Of a DNA stretch of 64,000 nucleotides, positions 27,563 through 34,738 are shown piece by piece. Both the position numbers and the translations under genes were made by a program. The stretch is from assembly GCF_900129005.1 (NCBI RefSeq), contig NZ_FQUN01000014.1, positions 62,001 through 126,000 of the forward strand, in the 5' to 3' direction. The notes beneath the pieces are model-generated. The model was not told the DNA's origin. It did no database searches and saw only the letters and a list, made by a program, of their open reading frames with translations. How positions within the stretch are numbered: position 1 is the first letter of the stretch; each line of letters opens with the position of its first letter. Origin of the DNA: Leeuwenhoekiella marinoflava DSM 3653. GTDB taxonomy: Bacteria; Bacteroidota; Bacteroidia; Flavobacteriales; Flavobacteriaceae.

Positions 27563-29841
27563 TTTTTCCTCTTTAAGGTGTAGTTCAGTTTATCAGCGTC
27601 CCATTCTGGTATGCTTCTCATTTTTCCAAGCAATCTTGAAATTAGATTAGAATACAACATGGTAGCCGGTTCTTCTCTTGGCAAAAAGCTTCTCCACGAT
27701 AAATAAGTAAATGAATATATCTGCTGTGTGATATAGTTTAAATCATAGAACATTAAGTCTCTCAATTCTGGATCGTTATGATTTCCTTGCGGTGTTCTAA
27801 GTTTTATTTGGATTGGAGCACTCATACCGTGTTTTGCTGTCTTCAATTCTCTAGCACCGAACATCTGAACCAAACTCGTTTCATCATCAATAAAAATGTT
27901 GCTTCCCCTTTGAGGGATAAACTGTCCAATTAGTTGATTGGAACCATATTTTTTTTCACCCTGTTGACTTGCATCAAACAATACGCTCGGATGGCTTTTG
28001 CTAATCGTTACAAACGCAAACTTTATGTGGAACTGACTAATGTCTTTTACCAATTGACTGATAACATCAAACTCAACATTCTTTATGGGTTTAAAAATGT
28101 GAAAAATCAAACGCACGGTATCACCATTTTGCCATGCATATTCGTCTGAAAGACGTTCAATTGAGGTTTTTAAACTTTTAAGTAATTCTTCAAAATAGCT
28201 TTCGTAGTCCACATCTTTTACCTTATCACCTAAAAGGTATTGACCGTCGCTAGACATGAAGGTTGTAATACCTACAACACGACTACTTTCAGCTCCTTTA
28301 TATATTCCGTTTCTCAACCAGCTGTGCCCTATTCCAATTACAATTTCCCTATCAACCGAGCGTTGAGCAGGCAATACCCATGGCGTACCCCCGAGCTTAG
28401 CATAGATCTGAAGTGCCAAGGGGTTAAGTATGTATTCGTTATATTTTGATATTGTTGTTGAGCGTACAAACTGTACCGGTATTTCAAGTGAGAGTAATTT
28501 TGCCTTTAATTTAAAATATGGATTCTCACGGTCGGGTAAACTTTTGAACCTATCTGGAATTTCAATGATTGCCAAATGAGGTTTTTGATCATCATAGTTT
28601 CTAATTATCCCTAAGTAATCTTCCAGTCGATAATCTGAAATTTCTCGAATATGGTAATTTACCTCCTGTAGCTCGTATTTTTTTAGTAGCCCTTTTTTAA
28701 ACCAGCTTGAATTAGGTAAACCATCCTTTAAGTTATGAAGAAAGTTTGTGAATGATCCTCTATTTGCTTTATGGCAAATAGATAAAATACGTGGTTTTTT
28801 GATATCAAAAGTTAAACTATCGTAAGGCCCATAATATGATAAGCCTTGATCGGCATTTTTCGTATTTGTTTTTGTTCTTGCATGATCGTAAATAAACGTA
28901 GGCGTTTGCAAGTTCATACTGTTTTGAACCTGCACCGGAGTAGTATCAACCTTGTAGCAAAATCCATCCTTATTTTGAAACAGAACGGGATTGCCATTAT
29001 CAGAAAATAGATGCTTGGCAATATTGCTTATTTCACTGAACTGATGTACGGGATTTTGTTTTTTGATACGCTCCTGACTAACAGCTCTTAAAATTTGATT
29101 GCACTTTGGCTCACCAATAGTGAAATTCAAATAAGCCTGAATGTTACGTTTGGTTTTGCGAATAAAAAGCTCTTGTAACGGATAGCTCTTTTCACCCTCA
29201 CTTGTAGATACAATGGCGGTATTTCCATTGATGGATTGCAAAGAACCCACAAAGTCTTCGTTCGGAGCAAGTACATTGTCTAATCCCGGAAGTGTTTCGG
29301 TATGTAACACCTCAAAATCTGTTAAATTAAATCCCTCTTGATGTAATTCAAGGCACGAGATACTAAATACCCAGTTTCTTCGGATATTAACCACAAAGGC
29401 AAGCCCTTTGGTATTATTAATATTCGTTTCTCGAAGCTGAACTTCGATAAGTTTTTTGAAGGCTATTTTATGTTTAAGCTTTTCAGGCAGATACATTAAA
29501 ATCAAATCATCTTTTTCCTGACTAGAGTAAAATCGAAAAGGATAAAAATCTACCGGAATGAATCCTTGAAAGCGGTCTTTAAAAGTTCTAAAAAACAGGT
29601 GTTTTACCAATGATGCAGTAACCTTACCATCACCATATACTGAACGTCTTTCAATTTTTCCGGTCAGTTGGTTTTCTTCATCTTCCTTATTGGACATTAC
29701 AATTAAATTACCGTCCCTAAAAAACGAATACGAAGCATTATGCGTTTTCCTTAATTCCTGCAAACGTTCATCAGAATACACCTTTGTTATTATGTGATAA
29801 GAACTAAAATCAAACTGTATTGGGAAATAATTTAATTGCAT
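27550..29841 (-). CDS. Long prokaryotic Argonaute, catalytically inactive
   Basis: A 763-residue protein. The N-terminal approx. 330 residues are N/PAZ-like or linker. The MID domain (approx. 350-490) shows the 5'-phosphate pocket pattern: YFKLKAKLL (Y442, lysines), IPVQF (Q457) and AKLGGTPWVL (K482). PIWI follows. The strand that carries the first catalytic Asp reads VIGIGHSWLR, with Gly505 at that place, and the third motif reads RLIFHIFKPIKNVE, where His-x-Phe-Lys-Pro replaces the Asp region. So the DEDX nuclease site is missing. The end (PATMLYSNLISRLLGKM) is typical of PIWI. This fits the long-B group, which senses invader nucleic acid and triggers a partner. The partner gene overlaps downstream. 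Confidence 0.88.
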   Translation of the reverse strand: MQLNYFPIQFDFSSYHIITKVYSDERLQELRKTHNASYSFFRDGNLIVMSNKEDEENQLTGKIERRSVYGDGKVTASLVKHLFFRTFKDRFQGFIPVDFYPFRFYSSQEKDDLILMYLPEKLKHKIAFKKLIEVQLRETNINNTKGLAFVVNIRRNWVFSISCLELHQEGFNLTDFEVLHTETLPGLDNVLAPNEDFVGSLQSINGNTAIVSTSEGEKSYPLQELFIRKTKRNIQAYLNFTIGEPKCNQILRAVSQERIKKQNPVHQFSEISNIAKHLFSDNGNPVLFQNKDGFCYKVDTTPVQVQNSMNLQTPTFIYDHARTKTNTKNADQGLSYYGPYDSLTFDIKKPRILSICHKANRGSFTNFLHNLKDGLPNSSWFKKGLLKKYELQEVNYHIREISDYRLEDYLGIIRNYDDQKPHLAIIEIPDRFKSLPDRENPYFKLKAKLLSLEIPVQFVRSTTISKYNEYILNPLALQIYAKLGGTPWVLPAQRSVDREIVIGIGHSWLRNGIYKGAESSRVVGITTFMSSDGQYLLGDKVKDVDYESYFEELLKSLKTSIERLSDEYAWQNGDTVRLIFHIFKPIKNVEFDVISQLVKDISQFHIKFAFVTISKSHPSVLFDASQQGEKKYGSNQLIGQFIPQRGSNIFIDDETSLVQMFGARELKTAKHGMSAPIQIKLRTPQGNHNDPELRDLMFYDLNYITQQIYSFTYLSWRSFLPREEPATMLYSNLISRLLGKMRSIPEWDADKLNYTLKRKKWFL

Positions 29842-30239
29842 AATACTTTTTTATTTGAAGTCGCTTTTTCCACCTTACTCATTTTACTTAACAACACCGA
29901 TTGAAGTGTTACTAGAGCTTTTGATTGAATTTTATTAGTTTTGATTTGGCTGTAAATTTTTGAAGTCATGACAGAATAATTTTTTAGCAAATATTCAGAA
30001 GGTATCAATGTTTCATAAGAGGAAATATCAGGAACAGTAAGTTGACCTTGTGCAGAACTACTGTTATCAAATTTGAAATCTTTAATACATTCATATATGT
30101 AGTACAACTCAAAGGAATTTTGTGGGGTCACTACAATTAGCCTTACGATTGGAAAAAAAGGATCTTCTCGTAAAACGGTGTATCCAATTATAGCCCCTCT
30201 CGCTGATATTGTTATACTTTTTTCGGATATATTTGGTTT
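29832..30239 (-). pseudogene. hsdS: hsdS fragment (type I specificity subunit, C-terminal part)
   Basis: The frame open from 30239 reads KPNISEKSITISARGAIIGY, TVLREDPFFPIVRLIVV, then TPQNSFELYYIYECIKDFKF, ending in IPSEYLLKNYSVMTSKIYSQ and IKTNKIQSKALVTLQSVLLSKMSK. This is the end of a target-recognition domain followed by the conserved C-terminal helix of HsdS. An in-frame stop lies at 30240-30242, where the sequence merges into the GNAT gene. The first approx. 270 residues are missing. Its stop overlaps the Argonaute start by 10 bp, so the Argonaute was once (or still is) translationally coupled to a restriction operon. Confidence 0.82.
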
Positions 30240-30832
30240 TTAGTAAAAACCGGGATCACTATAGGTTTTATGAGTGTTTTAGAATTCTCTATATAATCCA
30301 ACTCCCAAATCCATTTGGGTTCTTTTTGTCTGGCCTCGTTAGGTTCGCAATCCCATAGCTTAAGAAGATCTTTTTTAGTATTACCGGAGTGAAGTATAGT
30401 TTCTAAAGTTACGGTTAACAGCTTAAACATATGAATGTGATCATCATCAGGGGCTTCAAATCTTTCAAACCCGCATTTTCTCCAAAAGCCTTCAGATTCC
30501 GCCGGAGCGCAATATAATTTAACTGCAAGGGCTCCTTGAGTTTTTAGGTAATCTAGCGTATCAAGAATAAATGGCTTTCCCAGTCCTTGACCACGCTTAC
30601 CGGGTGTTAGTTCGGCAAGATCAATCGTAGCGATTTCATGATCAATATCAAAAACTACAAAGCCTATCGCTGCATTGCTCTGTTTAAGTACAATCAGTTT
30701 TTGTTCTTCAAATGCTTCTTCTATTAGGTGCCAATGTTGTATAAACCTGCTGAAACCGTCTGTATATGCTTGTTGCAACCAGATTTTGAGTTGAGCAAGA
30801 TGAGTTTTATTGGGTGTCAGATCTGTGGTCAT
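30212..30832 (-). CDS. GNAT family N-acetyltransferase with C-terminal extension
   Basis: A 206-residue protein. Residues 15-145 form the GNAT fold, with acetyl-CoA loop GKRGQGLGKPFILDTLDYLK, preceded by ATIDLAELTP and followed by VKLYCAPAESEGFWRKCGFERFE. The approx. 60-residue C-terminal extension includes EARQKEPKWIWELDYIEN. The last 9-10 codons lie in DNA that, in another frame, encodes HsdS, so the C-terminus is probably chimeric after a deletion or recombination. Substrate unknown. It could drive the Argonaute operon from its own promoter. Confidence 0.82.
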   Translation of the reverse strand: MTTDLTPNKTHLAQLKIWLQQAYTDGFSRFIQHWHLIEEAFEEQKLIVLKQSNAAIGFVVFDIDHEIATIDLAELTPGKRGQGLGKPFILDTLDYLKTQGALAVKLYCAPAESEGFWRKCGFERFEAPDDDHIHMFKLLTVTLETILHSGNTKKDLLKLWDCEPNEARQKEPKWIWELDYIENSKTLIKPIVIPVFTKNQIYPKKV

Positions 30833-30949
30833 CCCTATTGTTAATTAATTTTAGAATATTGCTATTCCCCAAATATTGCCATAATTGGGGATCGTAATCC
30901 CTGAAAATAGAATAAATATTATATTGATAAATCTGAATAGCGCTTATTT

Positions 30950-31087
30950 ATGGATAGGTATGGCTTTCAAGTTTTGTATAATCAAATAAAGAAATTACTA
31001 CCTAAGGATAAAGTTTTCACTTTTATAGGACTGCCGATACAGACTGTTTTGATAATTTCTGGGGAAGATCTGCTTGGTTTATCCTGA
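30950..31087 (+). other. Short open frame in a 326-bp gap, status unclear
   Basis: The gap 30833-31158 holds no recognised gene. A 45-codon plus-strand frame (MDRYGFQVLYNQIKKLLPKD, then KVFTFIGLPIQTVLIISGED and LLGLS) has protein-like composition but matches no family I know; it may be a relic or a small gene. Confidence 0.25.
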
Positions 31088-31158
31088 GCTAAGTTGAATT
31101 GAGAGGCACAGTCCATAACTGCGCTAATGGAGGAACTCGTCTGTTAGAATGTGCGTTG

Positions 31159-32046
31159 TTATTTTGCAGTATCTAATATTTCTTGAATCTCTTTTGAAAT
31201 TTTTTCATCTGATAAGATTTCAGATTTCCAAACTTTGAATGATGCTTTATATGATGGATTGTTTTGTACTATTTGTACGGTAATAATTACTAGGTTTTTA
31301 AATATTTCTTGCTTATCAATAGTAATTGTAAGGGGGAAATTGAAAGATGTAAAATTTTCAATTTCTCTGTTTAATTCATAAAAATACATATCATTAACAA
31401 CTGGATTGTGAATTGCTATTCCCGATTTATGCATTAAATAATGGTATATATTGTTACCTCTATATTTATCATTTAGAACCTCTAATGGAAATCGAGAAGC
31501 TTCAATAACATTTATGGTATTTCTCAATTTTTGGATCCCACCAATTGTTGAAGTATTTATGTATTTTATGGGAAAACTTCGGAAACTTTTATGACTTTTA
31601 ACCCTGCTACGATGTCTTTTAAAACTTCGAATAATTTCCTTGGAAAGGTCATTTGCATAATGCGTTGAGAAATCAGACTGGAAATTTGTTGATTTACTTG
31701 GTAAGTACTCTTCAGGAATTTCTTTTTGATTTATTAAATAAATCTTTTTACTATTCAATTCGGAGTCATAATCTATTATATAGACAATTTGAGTTTTATT
31801 TTTAAAAACTAAATCTCTTAGAGAATATTTTTGTATAAAATACTGATAGAGAAGATAGGCATCTATTTCAAATAAAATCCATCTATTGTATGCATCATCC
31901 TTATCAACCCATAGTAATAAATATTCTTTTCCATTATCATCATAAAAATGAGAAAGAAATGGTCCATCAAAGAAAATAAGATCTCCTTTCTTTCTTAGAT
32001 CAAAATCAAACCTGCTAAGACTTATAGTATTTTCTATCTTTCTCAT
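31159..32046 (-). CDS. Unrecognised protein, 295 aa, second gene of a two-gene module
   Basis: Not firmly assignable. The N-terminus (KKGDLIFFDGPFLSHFYDDNGKEYLLLWVDKDDAYNRWILFEI) recalls DUF6575-like proteins, a weak match made by memory. The middle is basic (SFKRHRSRVKSHKSFRSF), and the C-terminus is beta-rich. There is no membrane segment and no nuclease or NTPase motif visible. It starts inside the stop of the 139-aa gene (ATGA overlap), so the two form a tight pair. Base composition is more AT-rich than the backbone. Its place in a defence-rich island suggests a defence or toxin-related pair, which is inference only. Confidence 0.7.
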   Translation of the reverse strand: MRKIENTISLSRFDFDLRKKGDLIFFDGPFLSHFYDDNGKEYLLLWVDKDDAYNRWILFEIDAYLLYQYFIQKYSLRDLVFKNKTQIVYIIDYDSELNSKKIYLINQKEIPEEYLPSKSTNFQSDFSTHYANDLSKEIIRSFKRHRSRVKSHKSFRSFPIKYINTSTIGGIQKLRNTINVIEASRFPLEVLNDKYRGNNIYHYLMHKSGIAIHNPVVNDMYFYELNREIENFTSFNFPLTITIDKQEIFKNLVIITVQIVQNNPSYKASFKVWKSEILSDEKISKEIQEILDTAK

Positions 32047-32462
32047 AATTCTTCTAATATTACAAATTTCTCGCCAAAGTTACTTTCTTGACTAGGATGA
32101 AGATTAAAATGACCTCTATTATTAGGTTCTTCTGCGACACCATCGGAATTATCTATTTTTCCTTTAGCTATATGATTACCTAACCTTTTTTTTGCATTCT
32201 TAACTGTATTTTGTAGAAATTCGAAAGCATTTTTACTATTTTCTAATGTGTCGTGAAATGATAATGCGTAATAATCGCATTTTAACTTATCATCCTTACT
32301 ATTAATAATACTTGGATTCTTATCTGCTTGTGCTTTAAAATTATCATCATTTTCTATACTTTCAAAAACCCATCGATAACAGATTCTATCCTTTTTGTTG
32401 TAATGAGGTGGAGGGCATTGAGGCAACAAATCTTTTATTTTTTCTTCGTAATAATATTTCAT
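32043..32462 (-). CDS. Unrecognised protein, 139 aa, first gene of a two-gene module
   Basis: No family recognised. The sequence begins MKYYYEEKIKDLLPQCPPPHYNKKDRICYRWVFESIENDDNF and ends GHFNLHPSQESNFGEKFVILEEL; HFNLHPSQ looks like a conserved core. It is overlapped by the 295-aa gene downstream. Directly upstream (32480-32540) is a sequence repeated before the 82-aa gene at 33164, probably a shared promoter. The rest of the 450-bp gap upstream (to 32915) is AT-rich and shows nothing else. Confidence 0.65.
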   Translation of the reverse strand: MKYYYEEKIKDLLPQCPPPHYNKKDRICYRWVFESIENDDNFKAQADKNPSIINSKDDKLKCDYYALSFHDTLENSKNAFEFLQNTVKNAKKRLGNHIAKGKIDNSDGVAEEPNNRGHFNLHPSQESNFGEKFVILEEL

Positions 32463-32479
32463 GAAATCCTTTTAATAAT

Positions 32480-32540
32480 GACGCACAACTAAATGTATCT
32501 GGATAAATATACCAATCACCCTATTTTTTTCGGATTAACT
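32480..32540 (-). promoter_or_regulatory. Shared upstream element, copy 1
   Basis: On the minus strand it contains GGTATATTTATC, AGATA and TTGTGCGT in the same order and spacing as 33253-33312. It ends about 18 bp before the 139-aa gene. TATATTTA is close to the Bacteroidota -7 box TAnnTTTG. Confidence 0.5.
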
Positions 32541-32915
32541 AATACTTTCGTATCTGTTAATCAATTTATAGACTCAAGCATCTATTTTTATACGCTATTT
32601 TAAAACGTTTTCAAATTTCTGCTATCTATCTTTTATACTACTATATTACTGCATTAATTGATCCCGGCGAATTCTTTTGTTTTATGAATTGCTAAATTTG
32701 CAATTTATTCACTTGGGAATATCATAGAATTCTATTGTTTGTTGTTTTCACAACTCAAATCTTTTTCCGCTATCATCATTTATGGTGACCTATACTTTGT
32801 ATTTATTTCTTTTCTTCAAAGGTAATGCAATAGTAATTTTATGAAAAAAGATTAAAATTTTGGAGGATAGGTCTTTTTGAGTTAGAAACTTATTGGCTTA
32901 TTGAATTACAATTAT

Positions 32916-33164
32916 TTATTTTATAAAATTATTATTTCCACTCTTTTTTAGATGTAAGGAATTTACAATTCGAGAGTCATTTGATAATGAAGAATATAAT
33001 TTGTGTGCTTGTTCGTTGGTGAGAGGCTCATTCATTTCAAATATGTTTAATAACTCATAATATGAAATGTTCTTTCCTGTATCTTTCCATTTGAATATAC
33101 CTTGTTTTAAAGAGTCTTTGACTGCCGTGATAGTAGTATCTAATTTTAATTTTTCAGTATTCAT
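32916..33164 (-). CDS. Small hypothetical protein, 82 aa
   Basis: No family recognised. The product (KLKLDTTITAVKDSLKQGIFKWKDTGKNISYYELLNIFEM, then NEPLTNEQAHKLYSSLSNDSRIVNSLHLKKSG) is predicted helical and soluble. It lies between the two-gene module and the XRE regulator and shares an upstream repeat with the former, so it may belong to the same regulon. The coding status is likely but not certain. Confidence 0.5.
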   Translation of the reverse strand: MNTEKLKLDTTITAVKDSLKQGIFKWKDTGKNISYYELLNIFEMNEPLTNEQAHKLYSSLSNDSRIVNSLHLKKSGNNNFIK

Positions 33165-33252
33165 AGAATTATAGTTTTTGTTTTATAACTAGTATGGTTG
33201 TTATTAAAATTGCACATTTGGGTTCGCATTCACTTTTTTATTTTTTTTTCAG

Positions 33253-33312
33253 CTTACGCACAATTAGTTATATCTCGATAAATATACCCATTATCCCTTA
33301 ATTTTTTCCGGG
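33253..33312 (-). promoter_or_regulatory. Shared upstream element, copy 2
   Basis: Second copy of the element at 32480-32540 (GGTATATTTATC then AGATA then TTGTGCGT), about 90 bp upstream of the 82-aa gene. The rest of the 376-bp gap 33165-33540 shows no gene. Confidence 0.45.
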
Positions 33313-33540
33313 ATAACAGGAACTATAATTCCTGTTTATCGATTGACAGAACCAAATTACCCCTTCCTAAATAAACTAGCTTACGGAATACCTTAATCCC
33401 ATTAAATTGTATAGCCATTTAAGGATTAGGCTAGATTAATTCTTATAAAATAAGTAGGTGAGACAGCAGTATAGGAACCCCCACTCAAAGCCTAGGCAAA
33501 GTCCATGATAGCGTATGAAGAGTGTATGAACTAAACTAAA

Positions 33541-33795
33541 TTATTTGAAAGGCTTAGCATAAGGGAACATTTCTTCAACTTTTTTGAAAAAGTCAGCAGG
33601 ATTTAAATTTTCACCCTCACAAATCCTGTATATCGTAACTAGTGATATTTGATAATCTTCTTTGCTTAGGATATCGCGTAATGTACTATCCTCAATAAAG
33701 TGATTCTTAGCAAACTTTCTTTTAGAAAGGCCTGACTCTAAAAAAAGCTTTTTGATAAAAGAGTAAATAGCTTCGTTATATTCCATCTCTAACAA
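33541..33795 (-). CDS. Small XRE-like helix-turn-helix regulator
   Basis: An 84-residue DNA-binding protein of the XRE/Cro type: FIKKLFLESGLSKRKFAKNHFIEDSTLRDILSKEDYQISLVTIYRICEGENLNPADFF, with a helix-turn-helix at about residues 19-45. It is divergent from the sigma factor gene, and two related palindromes lie between them, so it probably controls itself and perhaps the sigma/dead-Cas12f genes. Confidence 0.75.
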   Translation of the reverse strand: MLEMEYNEAIYSFIKKLFLESGLSKRKFAKNHFIEDSTLRDILSKEDYQISLVTIYRICEGENLNPADFFKKVEEMFPYAKPFK

Positions 33796-33820
33796 AGGAA
33801 GTAGATGAAATACAATTTAA

Positions 33821-33838
33821 TGCGGTTTGCAGACCGCA
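33821..33838. promoter_or_regulatory. Palindromic operator candidate 1
   Basis: TGCGGTTTGCAGACCGCA, an 18-base near-perfect palindrome centred on TGCA, 26 bp upstream of the XRE gene. Confidence 0.55.
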
Positions 33839-33874
33839 CTTTAATTTATTTAATTATATTTACTTCACAATTAA

Positions 33875-33887
33875 GGTTTTGCAAACT
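33875..33887. promoter_or_regulatory. Palindromic operator candidate 2
   Basis: GGTTTTGCAAACT shares the GGTTT(T)GCAnAC core with the stronger site 37 bp away and lies 54 bp upstream of the sigma factor gene. Confidence 0.4.
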
Positions 33888-33940
33888 ATAATCATATTTC
33901 TAATTTAAAACTATGTAGAATAACAAAAGCGGGTAATGTT

Positions 33941-34738
33941 ATGAAGCGATTTCAAATGGATATACATTATAAGGCATTTAAAAATGGCTGTTCACAGGCA
34001 TTTAATGCGATTTATGAGCAGTATCACAGGCGTATCTACTGGATGGGACGGAGTTTGATCAAAGATGTATTTGTGGTAGAAACCTTGGTACAGGATACCT
34101 TTTTAATCCTTTGGGACAAACGGGAACTAATTGAATCGCCTAAGCACTTGGTTAATTTCTTATATACGGTGATTAGTAGCGAATGTAAGTGGTATTATGC
34201 ACGTCCTAAAAATCAGTTTGATAGGGATTTTTATGCTTTGGATAACTTTCCAAACTATCAGGATTATATGTTGGGTTATGATCCGGCTACAGTAGATGAT
34301 CATTTAAATGATCAACAAAAAAAGCAAAAGGAATATGAACAGGTGGTCAATATATTACCGCTGTTGGGAACGCAGCGTAAACGTCTGATTGAACTCTGCT
34401 TTCAACACGGCTTTAAGTACAAAACCCTTTCAGAGCAGCTAGGTATCAGCATCACGGAGACGCGTATAACGATGCAAAAAACTATTACGGAGATTAAAAC
34501 CATCCTCAACCAGGGCTATATCCTGAAAACAGATCAAACAAGGGAAGAGCAATACAAACCTCCAGTAGAAATAACCAAGCAGGAAGCTCACGTATTAGAA
34601 CTCCGCTGCCAACAACACTATTCTTTTGCGCAGATCGCAAACGAACTCAACCTCTCTCAAAAGGAAGTCCATCGTGCTTTTACCACGGCCTTCCAGTTTT
34701 TACAACAGCAACACGACAATCAATTACAATCCGCCTGA
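33941..34738 (+). CDS. ECF-like sigma factor linked to dead Cas12f
   Basis: A 265-residue sigma-70 family protein. Residues 17-88 match region 2 (CSQAFNAIYEQYHRRIYWMGRSLIKDVFVVETLVQDTFLILWDKRE). Residues 138-188 match region 4 (LPLLGTQRKRLIELCFQHGFKYKTLSEQLGIS). A second region-4-like helix-turn-helix follows at 212-256 (ITKQEAHVLELRCQQHYSFAQIANELNLSQKEVHRAF), which ordinary ECF factors lack. No anti-sigma gene is adjacent. Its stop shares one base with the dead-Cas12f start (TGATG), so the two proteins are made together. Dead Cas12f plus sigma-E pairs in Bacteroidota have been reported to drive RNA-guided transcription; I infer that role here. Confidence 0.88.
   Translation: MKRFQMDIHYKAFKNGCSQAFNAIYEQYHRRIYWMGRSLIKDVFVVETLVQDTFLILWDKRELIESPKHLVNFLYTVISSECKWYYARPKNQFDRDFYALDNFPNYQDYMLGYDPATVDDHLNDQQKKQKEYEQVVNILPLLGTQRKRLIELCFQHGFKYKTLSEQLGISITETRITMQKTITEIKTILNQGYILKTDQTREEQYKPPVEITKQEAHVLELRCQQHYSFAQIANELNLSQKEVHRAFTTAFQFLQQQHDNQLQSA

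Noticed and set aside
29832-30131. Independent 99-aa gene before the Argonaute
   Set aside because: The frame continues upstream of its Met into clear HsdS target-recognition sequence; it is the end of a truncated hsdS.
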